64,000 bases of DNA, from positions 65,301,869 through 65,365,868 of the forward strand of contig NC_046683.1 of assembly GCF_009870125.1 (NCBI RefSeq). Reading direction: 5' to 3'. The stretch's first letter is position 1. Each line of letters opens with the position of its first letter. The notes under the pieces were generated by a model. The model was not told the DNA's origin. It did no database searches and saw nothing but the letters and a program-made list of their open reading frames with translations. The translations under genes and the position numbers were made by a program. Positions 1 to 12,767 of this stretch are shown here, piece by piece. Source of the DNA: Drosophila pseudoobscura. Lineage: Eukaryota > Arthropoda > Insecta > Diptera > Drosophilidae.

Positions 1-45
1 AGGGATTACTATCAGAGCATGGGCCGTCAATGGGGCAGCGCTTAC

Positions 46-2037
46 CTGATGCACGCTCGTTGGCAGCGTAGTGGGGATGGGCGAGGCGCCGTGCGGTGTC
101 ATGCCATGCGGTGGAGACTTCTCACCCGGCCCGCCAGCCAGCATTGCCGCTGTGGGCGACTCCTGACGGAGCATGGGGCCACGACCCTTGAGTGGTGTTT
201 GCGCGGACATGCTGCTCACAAAGGGGGCGGCGCTAGGATTCGGTGGTGCGCCGCTAATTGCTATGGGGGCCGATGGGGCAGACCCCGAGGTGGAGTGCAC
301 CAGCGGCGACTGCTGCTGTTTCTGTTGTTGCTGCTGCTGCTGTTGTTGCTGTTGTGCAATGGTGACAATGGAGGGGGCGGACTTCTGCAGGGAGAGCATC
401 GAGCTGCTGCCGTTCGCCGACTTGCTGATGGGCACGGCGGCTGCGGCGGATGCGGCGGCCACTGCTGCCGCTGTGGATGCGGGTGCCACAGCTGCTGCTG
501 CTGCGCCGGAGCCGGCTAGCCCATTGACGCCGTTGAGCCCATTACTGAGTTGCATCGGCGTGTTGTGATATGGTGCGTAGAAATTGGGGGACGAATTGAT
601 GCGCGTTGGAATGAATTCTGGCGACTGAGGCGTGACCTGTAGAAATCGAAAGTCGAATTAGTCGATGTCAATAATAGTTGCACACTGCTCCATGTGGACT
701 CTGACACTGATCTAAGTATGCCGTTCTAATGACAGACAGACACTGGGGAAACTAAATGGGGTTCTACTGTACGGACAGAGGACTTGGGGGCTTCTACTTC
801 TAGTCGATGCTAGAGAATACCAACCCGTTACGTCAACACACGGTTTACGCTTTACGTTTTACAACACTCACATCCGACTCCTCCTCGTATCCTCCTCCAT
901 GGACAGATAGGATACGGGATAAAGAGGGAGCGGTAGAGACACAGATCGGATCTCTGCTTTACCTGGGACTTTTTGTTCACTGCTGCCAGGGGCGCATCCA
1001 GATTGAGTAGCGAGAATCCGCTATTCAGCCCAAAGCCACCGCTGCTCGGTGTGGCAACATTCTGTCGATTCTGAGATATCGGGCAGGGCAGAGAGCAGGG
1101 CAGTGCAGAGAGCATGCGGGAGAGACGGAGAACGAGAGAGATAGAGAGATAAAGAGAGAGAGGAAGATTCAGATCAGAGAGCGGCATTATGGTGGCACGG
1201 CGGAAAGGAAATTTGTGCAAAGGAAGATTATTGGTAGGCGCTTATTGGCGCTTTGTTCTACTTCAACATCCATTGAGAACGGTCGAGGCTCTGTCTGGGC
1301 GGACGATGGGCACGTCCTTGCTACCAACTGTTTCCATTGCTCCTAGACTTATTCCTAGGGAACTAAGTGCCCAAATAAGCAAAATTAAAATACACGCCGT
1401 ATCTCAAGACCGAGAATGCAAAAACAAAATACACGCCAAAGTAATCGTGGTTTCTGATGACTGTTTGACTGCTCCCGCTATTCTATACATATTTAATCGC
1501 AATTTGGCATAAAATTTGGCTGTAAAATAAAAGGCATTATCTCGCTCATCTTTCGCACATCGGATAATATGCCATGATCGGATGATGACGGTGTACAGCA
1601 GCCAAAGTATCTGGAATTACTTTTATCGTTATTTACATTTCACAACCCCAAAGCAAGAACACAAAAGTCAGTTAATTCCATGAAAATTTTGCGGCGCTTC
1701 GCTGAATGTTCCACATGGAATAATTTATGGTGTACAATAAAAAGCCATGCACCAACTAAAATTGATATTTAACGTGCGTATGGGAAACTTGTGTCAAACT
1801 TGTGTCAAAAGAAAAATCACGAAAATATTGAGAAATCAAATCCAAAAGGCGGTCAAGAGCATATGCGAATGGAAATCGAATTAGAATCAAGACCAATTAA
1901 ACAGCTGCAGAGCTATGCCCAGAGCTGGCTATTTCCTCTGAAACGGGCCCCTTAACTTACCATATAAGTAGCGAGTTTACTCTCTGACGGAATACCATTC
2001 GTGGGCGAGTAGAAAATTGGATCCATAGCAGCCGTAT
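46..2037 (-). CDS. Pan3: PAN3, PAN2-PAN3 deadenylase regulatory subunit (5' coding exons only)
   Basis: PAN3 is the pseudokinase adaptor that brings the PAN2 nuclease to poly(A)-binding protein and to miRNA complexes for cytoplasmic mRNA deadenylation. Three exons are visible: 1961-2037 (ATG at 2024-2026, 22 codons), 963-1070 (36 codons) and 46-636 (197 codons), all joined in phase 0 with GT-AG signals; the last donor is at 44-45 and the gene continues off the left edge. The third exon opens with SPEFIP (residues 63-68), a PAM2-like poly(A)-binding-protein motif, then Ala-rich and Gln-rich low complexity and a KSPPHGMTPH stretch resembling the SPxxSPKITPH region of animal PAN3. The pseudokinase and C-terminal domains are not in the window. 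The first exon follows a strong CT-rich acceptor and is open in frame above its ATG, so an upstream exon exists and the true start could be further 5'. Identification rests on the N-terminal pattern, recalled from the family, so it is good but not certain. Confidence 0.8.
637..962 (-). other. Pan3 intron
   Basis: Minus-strand intron with donor GTAAAG at 957-962 and a pyrimidine-containing acceptor ending CAG at 637-639. I see no other gene-like content; the longer intron before it (1071-1960) is likewise ordinary AT-rich intronic DNA with a GA-rich run near 1090-1165. Confidence 0.7.
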
Positions 2038-5000
2038 CTGTAAAGAGCGAGAGAGAGAGAGAGATAGAGAGCATGAATGAGAGACCAATAGGTACATAGG
2101 TACATATGTATTGTATGTATATAGAGAGAGGGCAACACATATGATAATTGATTAGAAATCAATTAAACAAACATCAACAGTATTCCATTTGCAGTCCATA
2201 TCTCCGCTCCACCACCACTACTCCACGCTTTCCTGTTATTTTCCAATACATTCCCCATTTTCGGACTATGCGCAATTTATTGTCACTGACGAAGAGGCAC
2301 AAAAACATCAACATCAGCAGCAACAGAACTGCTTCTTCTTCTTGTTCTTCTGCTTGCGTCAAAATAAACTAAAGCCAAGACGCAATTTCTGTCAGAAGCA
2401 GGCACCACCACTACCACCACTACCACCGACACCACCGACACCACACACATTTCATACATTCCGTGGATTTCAGATAGAACTTCCCGATATCCAGGAGGTG
2501 CGCTTCGGAACGAAGCTTGCACCGTGCACCTTATACTCACTGACAACATTCATGATGGATGTTTGCCCTACAGTTTTACAGCCCGTTTGAGTGCACATTT
2601 TGAGGTGCTCTGCTCAAAGCAATAAATATTTCATTTTTGGCAGTAAACTTTAAAGTTATGAATTATTACTGTCTACTGCCTACTGCCTTCGAATAAGTTT
2701 GTTTTTCGTTGTGAGAATTTAGTACAAAATAAAGCCACCGTATGAATGAATTAATTCATTAAAAATGTAAATAAAACGTAACAAGAACTAAGAGATACCC
2801 TTTTTTCGAAACGATCGAAAACAGATGATTTAAAGCCCCTTATTAGTTCTGATTTGTAAAATTCTAGTCCCATAGAAGCACGTGGGAGAACTCATTTGAA
2901 ATGCACTTAAACGTTCGAGTGTGCTGTAACAGAAAGTGAAATTTACTTGCAAAGGCAAAACATTTCTTTCTTTTTTTTTGCACGGTGCCAGGTAGAACGA
3001 GAGGCTCCCAATGTCGATGTCGGGGGTACGGGGCCAATGTGGCCATGGTTGAAATAACAAGTGATATTAGCCTTGAATTTCGTATAAAAATACCAAAGCT
3101 TTCTGAGATTATTCCGAGCAGGCTACTATATTCTCTTTGGCCAAGAGCCACACCAATCTATTTTCCCCGGGGGCGGAGGCAGTGGCCAAATTGTAATCCT
3201 TTTAAAGGTCGTTTAAAAACTACCATCCAAATAGAGGGCTTATCCCTAATGAGAGTGATGTTACGGAAAGAAAACTCTTACCAACGCCTGATTTACAGGG
3301 TGTCCAGAGTTCGATTATGTTTACAAACAAAAACTAAATGAAATATGTTATGATGCTTTCTGGTCGTAAATGCAATAATTTGTAGCCCGAGCTTGTTCAT
3401 TCGATTTCTAATTTGAAAAACAAAAATGTTCCAATTGAATGCTCATCAATTTGGTTTTTGCAGTATTTGGAGTGCCCCTCAGACCCGTTCTGGCAGTTTG
3501 AGAGCCACAATCAGGTGTTGTCTACAGTTTTGCACTTACTTGAGCATGTCCAGTTAGTGCATTCGATATCGGTTAGAACGAAAAACTGTTGCCTGGCAGT
3601 GGGCAATCGCTCTCCAACTGTATTTCGGTTGCTGTTGTTTTTGTTGTTGTTCCTGTTGCTGATTTTCTTTTTTTTTTCACTTTACATTTACATAAATTGC
3701 CAGCCACTGGCTGTTTGTTGGCATGACGTCGGCAAAAAAAAACTACATATACATGCACGTATATTTATATACTTTTCTGTTTGTTTGTCTGTACATGTAT
3801 GTGTATGTGTGCGTATATATAGACAACTGATTATTATTTTTGCTTCTGCTGCGTTTCACGGCAAAACGGAGACAGCTTTTGTTTTGCTTCAAAGATCACG
3901 AACGCGTTCATGAAAACGCCACAACACACTCACACACACACACACGAAAAAAAAAAAAAAATGCCCTGCACACACTAGCACGTACACACTCTGTCTCTCT
4001 CTCTCTCGCTCTCTCTTACGTAGCAATGCTGGCACTGAGAGGCAGGTAAACCAAACAATAACAAAAAGCCCGCTGTTACGTCACGTAAAATGCGTTGATG
4101 TGGCAGCACGGGCAACACGTCGTTTACCGTTATGTGTCACTTGGCGGCACGCGGCCTCAGGAGGCGGTAAAAGCGTATTGAATATGCAAAAAAAAATTTC
4201 AAACGATCGCTGGCGAACCGACCGGCACCACAGCCCACATTCAAGTGTGGAGGCAGAGTGGGAAAACACAGCAGCAACAACTGGCCCAAGACAGAGCGAG
4301 TGAGACAGAGAGAGAGAGAGAGAGAGAGAGCCCAAGAGTGTGAGCGCGAGAGCGAGCGCCAGAGAATTGGGAGAGCGACAGTCGCACAGTGAGTTCCAAA
4401 CTGTGTGACGATGGATAGACGAGAGCAGCAGGCAAAAGGCAAAGTGGGCGTGCACTCGTTTCGATTAACTGTAAATATGTGGCCATCGTTCTTGTTGCTG
4501 TTGCCGCTGTTGCTGCTGTTGCTGCTGCCGCTGCAGTAACTTGGAAAGTTCAAACTCTGAATGCACGCGCGCAGCAACAACAACAAAAAGCACATCCCAA
4601 GACAGAATTTCAAGTGTTTCGGCTATGGGATATCCCTTATGTGGAAGTCGAATAATGTGGAGCAGTATCAGAGGAACACCAAAACTGCATATACCCTACT
4701 GCGACGCGTGCGAGTACTGGGTATAGGAGTCTCCCCATCTGTTTTGTTTGTTTATTCTTGGGGCGGCAATAAAGCGAAACGCTTACAGTTTCACAAGCAC
4801 CCGTCTCGATTCCAATGACCCCTTTGGAGGGGACGACTGCATTCTGATCGTATTCACGATCATGTGTTTGCCCATTGCCGAGCCGACGTACACCCCCTCC
4901 CACCCCCCTCCCCACTCTCTTTGAGAAACTCAAGCAAATCGAGTATTTTGCGGATTTTAAATATGCTATGGAATGGGAGTGTTGAGTGGGGAGTGAAGTG

Positions 5001-8000
5001 TGGGGCGTGCGGAGGGGAATTGTGTGATCATCTGATAACTTCGAATGTAAATGGGAATGCGAGAGAGAGAGAGAGCGAGATAGCACGCACACACGTGGCT
5101 CTCACTGTAATAATAATTTACAGACACACACACACACACACAAAGGCACACCAATCTGTAAGTACATTATAAATGAAATATTTATAGCCAAGGCTTTTGC
5201 TTCATTATCAGCGCCCCAACAATTAAATGGTATCACTCCAGGCCTATCTTTCTATATGTACACACACACACATCTATGTACAATGTACACACACTTATGT
5301 ATGTATTTATGTTCGTGGCTGTGGACTCTTCAAACAAAAGGCCACCCCGAATGGATCAAATCCTGATTTCTTGAAACCGATCAGAGGTGGAAACTTGATA
5401 TCTGTGTGCATACGATAGCCGGCGATAGCAGAGATTCGGGGCTGATTCAATGGACGCATAGTTGGTGGTAGATGGGAACCATATTTCAGGAAAATCAAGG
5501 CACCAAATGCTACAAATTCGTTAGGGAGTCGTCTCGCGAATATTTGGAATACGTGGTAATCACCGTATCACCTCTGTTCAGAAGCAGAAGCGGATGAGCA
5601 TTACAAATCGAGGGAATAATCATTTGGCTTCTGTTCTTAGCCGAATCTCGAAAACTGGTCACACTCCTCCTCCCACTACACTGCCGCTCGTTGATTGCTC
5701 GTCATTCTTTTTGGTGTGTGTGTGTGTGGTTTTTTTTTTTGTAATTCTGATCGCAATCTCCGTTGGTTGCTGTTGAACAGAGACACGGCCATGTGAGTCG
5801 AGATTTGAGCATTGGCCAAGACAAGTTTGTCTGGTCTCCGACTCGGCCGGCCAGCCAGCGGCGCGGTGGCAATGGTAACGGCAACGGCAACACAGCGGCA
5901 GCGGCAGAGACAGCAACAGTGTGACCCAATTCACTGGCGACGCTCAGCAACAGCTGCTCGAAATCATAGACGTAGCTGCCAAACAGCTGTGCAAACGAGT
6001 GGGGGGTCGGCCGGAGTCGGCCGGAGGGGTGTGTGCACTTCGAGAGCCTAGGCTCAACAATTGCGAAAGCGAAAACGAAAACGTTGAAAAAATGTAAATG
6101 GTGTGGTAAATATGAACAAATGAAATTAAGCCTATTCGCTGTTTTCCATTATTTATTCGGCTATTCGTATGCGAAAGATTTGTATTTCGATTTCGATTTC
6201 GACAGCTTTACAGTTTTACATTTTTTGAAATGCGGCCAGAGCTGGGCCAAAGGGGGGCGGGGGAGTGACAGCACAATAGCGGAAGTTGTAAATGTGTAGC
6301 GGGCCGCAAAATGATATGCAGAAAGAGAAGGAGATATCCCCCCGCCCCCTCCCCCTTCACAACATCTTTGTCATTTGTTCTTCTTTGTCTTTGTCTTTTC
6401 TGCTTCATCTCTTTCGTCTCTGTCTCTGGGCGGAGAAAAGAGGAAGAGAGCAAAGCTCAGTTTCAGTTTGTAACCCTCTCTCCCCCCCCCCCTCTCGCAC
6501 GATCTTATCTGATTGACAGCTGCCTTTTTGGGGGCGGGGTGGGTGAGGGGCTAACAGATGTCACGTATAACACTCCGAATCACAACATTCGATCGCTCCT
6601 CTGCGCTCATTCTCTCTCTCGTTCCACTGTCCCAGCACGTTTACCGTTGCACGCACTCCCCCCCATACGACGACGACACTCTCAGAGAGTCGACTTTGGC
6701 GATTACCTTGCGGCCCGTGTGGGGTAACTTTCGTGGCCTCTGCCAAAGAGTGACTAACAGCGGCAGAGGCAGAGGCAGCGGCAGAGACTGGCAGTGGCAG
6801 CAGCAAACGGAGAGGCAAAGCAGAAACGACAAAAATAAAAGCAAACACCTCAACACCAAAAGGCACAAAAAGCAGAAAGAAAAAACAACACGAAGCAAAG
6901 TGCAAAAGCAAACAACGAGCAATAATACAAAACCAACACGAAAAAGCAGCCCACGAAGACAAAAAATAAAAATAAATAAAAAGCCAAAGCCAAAGCGAAG
7001 CGAAAGCAAAACACAGCAAAAGCGATAAATACAGTTGTGGAGCCACTGGGCGTGCTACTCAAACTGTTGATTTTTGAAAAGATCCACCCAATGCCATACT
7101 ACATTCAGAAATGTGTATTCTAAGCCGTGTAATTATGGAAAAAATTAAATAAAATACATATACAATAGATTAAAGTCGATACACTTCCCAAAATACTTCC
7201 CAAACCATCTTTAATCCGTATTCACCAGTCCAAAGCATTTCTCAGGACTACCATTTTCATTTCCCTGTAAATATATAACTATTGTATCCCGAACATTTCC
7301 CTAGGGAAACCCGTTGAGTGGCCCAGCATGGAGTGGCCCTAATGGCGGCATTCTGTTCCATCTCCTGTAGGCTGTGGGCTGTGGGCTGGCGGCACGCGCC
7401 CGGGCCACGCACTTGGGCCAAATTGCTTTATGGCCACTAGACCCAGAGGCATGTTTGGGAGTCGCAAATGGGGGGCAGAAATGAGTAATGTACTGCGTGT
7501 GTGCAAAGCATTTCCACCCAAGGGCGCAATGAGATTTTGGCAAGCGAAAGCGAACGCGAACGCGAAATTAAACGGCCATAGAGACGGAGCACACATGCAT
7601 TGACAAAGTGTCATTATTAGCCACTTGCCAAGGCAAAGAGGAAGAGCCACAGAAGGAAGGCAACAAACAGACGAATTCGAAGACGAAGAGGAAGGCGAAG
7701 GCAAGGCAGTGCCAAAATATGTAAGGCTCGTGCCACAAAAGAATGTGTTGCATACTTTGTTGCGTCGTGTGTTGGAATTCCACGAGAAGCAGACAGGGGG
7801 GAACAAAGAGGAGGAGCGGGGAGAAGGGAGAAGGGGGGAGAAGGCCAGGCCGAGCCAAAACAAAAGTGACAAACGTCGCACATTAGCGACGTCAACTTGT
7901 CTGCGCCTGCAATGGTGTGGCGCCTCGCCTCGCCTCGCACGATAATTAAATTATGGGGAAGCACAAAACGAAACGGAATGAGCGGAAGCGGGAGCGGGAG

Positions 8001-11000
8001 CGGGAGAGGGACAGCATACGGATATACGGCACGAAAAATGGGTGAAAAAACTCACAGGATCAGATCATCAGAGAGTGAGCGAGATGCGATCGCGTATCAA
8101 CGAAGGTGAGATGTGGAATGGCGGTGGTGGGAGAAGTGCTAGCTGAACACCCAGAGTTGGCTATCTAGCTACTTTCAAGCTAGCTCTGAAGAATGTTCCC
8201 ACTGCCAACCGAAGCCCTCTCCTCTCTCTGCATTTGTCCATCTATATTTGGCGACAAAACAAAAGGAAGCCCAGACTGGAGGAAATTGTTATGGCCCATT
8301 GATGAGAGCTATTTTCCAGCAATTTCCTCGAATATTCATAAACAAAGGTCGGATGGCAGACAAACTAATCGAGTATAATCAATCGATAGTTATTGTTTTC
8401 GCTCATTCCCATCCACCCACATATTTTCGCTACAGTTTCCATGGAACATGTTCCGTGCACTCATCGGGGATAATAAAGAGCACGGACGAAGGAACAACGA
8501 AATCCTTTCACGAATCGTTGGGCAATAAAAATTTGATAGAAATAAAATAAAGTCTCTTCTTGTCTCCGTTTTTTCGAGCATAAGGGAATTGAGGGGGAAG
8601 GGAGGAAGGCGGAGCGGGAGCGGGAGGGGGGCTTTTTGTGGGGGCGTCAATAAAATGGGGCCGAAAAATATTTGCACAGCGTTCGCTTTCTTTTTGCAGC
8701 TCTCTGTTTTATGTGCCATAAACAAAGGCCAAAATGGATTCAGTTCAGTGGAAAGCTCTGTTGTGCGGACACCCAGGGTTATGGCGTTCATATTATTACC
8801 CCGCGATGTTTAGAGGAGAGTAAATACTGTCCGCTCAAGGGAGATACCCATCCTAAAAATAGATGTTTATTTCCATCTGGTAATGGCGCCAAAGAAAGGC
8901 CCCAAGTTTAGCTCTACTTAGTCTTTCCTTCCCCTAAAGAAGGGGGTCTAAAACTTAAATTTTAAAATAAGGAATGAAATCTTTAAGGGAGCCTCAGAGA
9001 GATGTACTTCACAACAGACAACTTCAACTGTACTATCCAATAAACCAAGTTGAGATAGTTGAGAGATAACCATTTTGGTGGCCGTTCCAGATTTGGCAAA
9101 CGTTCTTTTTTGGGAGCTCTTGCCTCCCGTAAATACAGTTCCACAGCAGCAGCAGAAAGGAGCGAGTGGGAAACCAGTTCTCCCAGCTGCACTCTACCAG
9201 AACGAACAGCATCAGTGGTGGTGGCAGCGGCAGTGGCAGCGGCAGTGGCAGCGCCAAAGAAGGGCCGTCAACAGGTAACCCAGTGCACCTTCAGACACAA
9301 CGCTCTGCACCAGAAGTACCAGCCGACCCGACGTTGAAGTCAATGTATTTCCGTCAGCTGCCGTTGCCCTCAGACCGAGAGGAATTGTTGTTGTGCCTCT
9401 TCTTGTTTTGACGCCGATGGGAGAGTCGATGATCGGAGGGCTGGATTTTCGGCTCTGCAAAACTGGTTTAAGGAGTGCACATCTCCCCTCCCCTCCCCTC
9501 CCCACCTCCCGCCCTCCCTGCCTGCCTGCCATCTTTTATCTGGATTTTTGTTGGTATTTTGTTTTTGGTATAGGAAATGGTTTTTCCAGCAGGACAAAGG
9601 AAATGCCACAGAAGAAGGCTCAGTGCTCAGTGTTCTGATCCTAGGGTTGAATCTGGCAAGGAAAACAATAATCGATGCTCGTAATTAATGGGAAACGTTC
9701 TTTCCGCTCTCTGGATCTGCGGGGCAGATTGATTACACGAAGCGGCACCACCACTCCCCTCACCATACTCTCACGGTCACGTCCAGCGAGTGGGCCATGT
9801 AATTGCCAATAATCACACAACAAAATTCAATTTAAATGAGTGAGAGAGAAGGAAAATCAAATTACAGGATGACCCAGCCCACGGACAAGAGGCGAGTGAG
9901 AGTGCGAGTGCTGACTATGCCTGTATGACACTCGCTTGCCTCACAGGAAAGCAGCTATAGCGCTCGACAAGCTGCAACAAGCAGTGCATATGCATGCATG
10001 TATAGATCTAGCCTGTATGACACGATAATTCTTCTTCGAATAGTGTTGGAAGTTTGTGGGGACTTGTTGAACACTATGCGAAGAGTTTTGAGCGAGTGTC
10101 TTACGGCCTTAGGCTGCCTTCCTGTGATGCACTCGCTCTCTCTCTGTCTCTCTCTCGTTTTGTGGTGCGAGTGTGATACAGGCTTCATGAGATATGCCAA
10201 AGGTGACTTTCAATTGAAGGACCGAAGCCATACTCCTCCCTTCCCGCCCCTTCCCTTGTGTTTGATTATTGCCCAGTATTCTTTGATTTTTGTGTTTGAT
10301 TTTGCTTTTGCTTACCTGCCGGGAAGAAATTGTTTAAGAATGTGGACATGTTTCTCTCTCGCGATTTGTGGCGTTCTCCTCTGAGCCGTCACCTGCGTCC
10401 AGGAAAGCAATTCTTGGCTTTTGCTTTTGTATTTATTTGGTCCTTCCGCTGCTGCTGCTGCTGCTTCTTTCTGTTCTTCTTCACTCCACTGTCGCTTGTT
10501 ATTGGTCCTTATGCTGCTTCTTTCTCCGCTGGTCTTCTTTTCTCACGCTGTTGTTGGTCCTTTTTCTGCTTCCTCCTCTCCTATTATTCTTCAGTTCGTT
10601 TATATGTTTTTGTTTTGTTTTTGTTATAAACTGCACTAGCTCAACGTTTTCTCAGTGTTTATTTTTCGTTTTCAGGATTATTTGTGTTAATTCTTCTTCT
10701 TTTTTACTTTTTTTTTACTTAGTTTTGTATAAAATGAAACAAAAATTTTAAATAATACATACAATTCTCACTTAACTGCTAGAATTTCACATTACACAAT
10801 TTCACATTCTACGTTTCAATTTTATATTATACGTTTGTTTTATATTTGTCATCTTTTTCAATGTTTCATTCGTTTGTTTTAACAAAAATCATTTTAACGG
10901 TGTAAATTATTAAACATTGAAGCGCGTCGACTGGAAAGGAAAGACAAAGGTGGATTAAAGGGAAGGAAAAAAAACTCTTTTTAGTACTATTATGTATTAT

Positions 11001-12756
11001 TACTGTAAACCAAACACAGTGCGCTGCTGTTTGCGTTTGCTCTGCGGACTGTTTGTTTTTGCAAAAAGGGCGACAAAACGAAATCCAAAAAAAGCAACAG
11101 CCAACAGCCAAGTGGGGGGCAACCTCTGTCTGACTTTGCTCTGCTTGGATTTCATTTAATTTGTGCGCGTGTGTTTGTGTGTACTGTCTGCTGTGTGTTT
11201 GCGTGACTCCAAATAAACAGGGACGCGTTTTCACACATATACAGACAAAATTGCGCGCATATTTGTTGTTTTTCTTCTTTCACTTTATCATTTATGTTTT
11301 CACACACGAACACTAGCGCACGTACGCACTCCCACACGCAAATCCATACATATATTTGACATTTGCAACTCCCCCTCTTCCGCAATTGAATATACTTTAG
11401 GCTGAACCTGCGCCAACATATTGCATGGCTGCAAAGAGAAGAGTGGGAGGAGGAAGTGGCATTAGATTAGCAACAAATTGAGCTCGTGTGTGTGTGTGTG
11501 TGTGTGTGCGCGTTTCTGTGAGTGGAGTGCATTTGAGTGTTCCCTCTGGGGATTAGGGATTTTCTCCCCCCTCCTACTGAAGCTTACAGGCAATTATCGA
11601 ACGGAGCAGTGAGGGGAGACAAACCGAACGGGAAAAGCGAACGGCGCGACTGGCGCCCCACGAAGGTACTGAAATGGCAGACGACGAAACCAAATGGTAG
11701 CCAGAAGCGGACCGAATGGAGTCCACACACAGAGCCTGTCTGTGTACGTGCGAGCAGAGCCCGAAGGATGATACAAACAACAACAATTACAGCTGTGTGC
11801 AACAGTGGAACGAATCGTGACATTGCGAGATGGTGGTGGAAATGTGTGTTGTGTGTGGTTGCTCCCACTGTACCATTGGAAAGGATATTTTGCAGGATAT
11901 ATGTATACACAAAAGAGAAGCCATAGCAATTGGCGTTGTTATACACACACACACACGCACACACACATTCTCAAGAGAGTTCAACAGGACCCAACAGCTG
12001 GCACACACACAGACCAACAACAAAAAAGCAGACGACATCCACAAAGAGAAATGTCGGACCCCCAAATGGGATCCACTCCTGCCATATTTGTGGAACAGAA
12101 AACAGCTGGCTGCAAAACTTTTGATACGGCGCAGGGGGATATAGCGCCAGCGCTTTCTTTGCTAGTGCGTGTGTTTTTCCTTAGAGTGGGAACCAGCTGG
12201 CATTAATTTTGCACTGCCTCCCCTCCTTTTAGTGGACGGGAGTTCGGTCGGGCCACCCAACAAGTGCCACAGATACACAGCCGCTACAGGGGGGCGATAG
12301 AAGTAGGACCTCCACCAGCCGATCCGTTCGTAGTGCATTGATTAACTATTCAATTAATGGGAGTAACGAGGCGTGAAATAGACACCAGCACCAGCGCACT
12401 GCTACCGCAATTCTATAAGACGCAATAGGGCTCGCTCGGTATCAGGCCGTGGAAATAGCCAGAATCGAGCGCAGAACTTCTTCCAAATTTGTTGTTTTTC
12501 TCGTTCCCGGAGCCAGACGCAAACCACACAACACACGCACAAACACACTCACACACCGATGCCAACATGTCTGCTCGCAGTTTGGATGTTCTCTGCGGTA
12601 AGACTACGGAAAACCAGGTTCCACAAAATGTTAATACCCGGTTCGCTGATTGAAATCACTTATGTGCGTGCTTTGGTTAATTTCTGCGTAAATTTTTCGG
12701 TTCAAAAAAAAAATTTTAAAAATTTTGTTACATTTCGTCGTATGCCGCATGCAGTG
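2038..12756. other. Non-coding stretch, probable Pan3 5' introns/promoters; microsatellite-rich
   Basis: No open frame here has a recognisable protein pattern; most long frames are products of CA, GA, GT and CAG runs. Notable contents are CA and A runs at about 3930-3960, a GA tract at 4307-4330 followed by GAGCG-type motifs, CA at 5124-5142, a GC-richer block at 5800-6060 with a reversed near-Motif-1 site, a Gly/Ser-type repeat at 9210-9255, GT at about 11487-11509 and CA at about 11941-11970. Because the first visible Pan3 exon begins with a splice acceptor, at least part of this interval is probably Pan3 5' intron. Confidence 0.5.
5918..5928 (-). promoter_or_regulatory. Near-Motif-1 core promoter site facing Pan3
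   Basis: Read on the minus strand the site is GGGTCACACTG, one mismatch (first position) from YGGTCACACTR, the M1BP-bound core promoter element of fly housekeeping genes. The surrounding 5800-6060 block is GC-rich. The only minus-strand gene downstream is Pan3, so an alternative Pan3 promoter is possible. Inference from a single motif. Confidence 0.3.
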
Positions 12757-12767
12757 CAGTGTGACCG
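12757..12767 (-). promoter_or_regulatory. Perfect Motif 1 core promoter element facing Pan3
   Basis: On the minus strand this reads CGGTCACACTG, a perfect match to YGGTCACACTR. Motif 1 is normally close to the start site of broadly expressed fly genes and is strand-oriented. Pan3 is the only minus-strand gene downstream, which makes this a candidate distal Pan3 promoter about 10.7 kb above the visible ATG. On its other side lie several short ATATACC/ATATACT words (12788-12852), a combination that also occurs in dispersed fly repeats, so a repeat-borne copy is possible. Confidence 0.45.

Noticed and set aside
4281..4490. Long Ser/Leu-rich minus-strand frames
   Set aside because: They are translations of the GA/CT tract and neighbouring GAGCG repeats.
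5656..5666. Plus-strand TGGTCACACTC, near Motif 1
   Set aside because: One mismatch and no plus-strand gene start nearby; likely chance.
9166..9411. Frame reading GNQFSQLHSTRTNSIS followed by a Gly-Ser repeat
   Set aside because: It begins with GTG, not ATG, the Gly-Ser part is a microsatellite product, and I could not tie it to any gene; a donor-like CAG|GTAACC at 9271-9272 keeps it barely possible.
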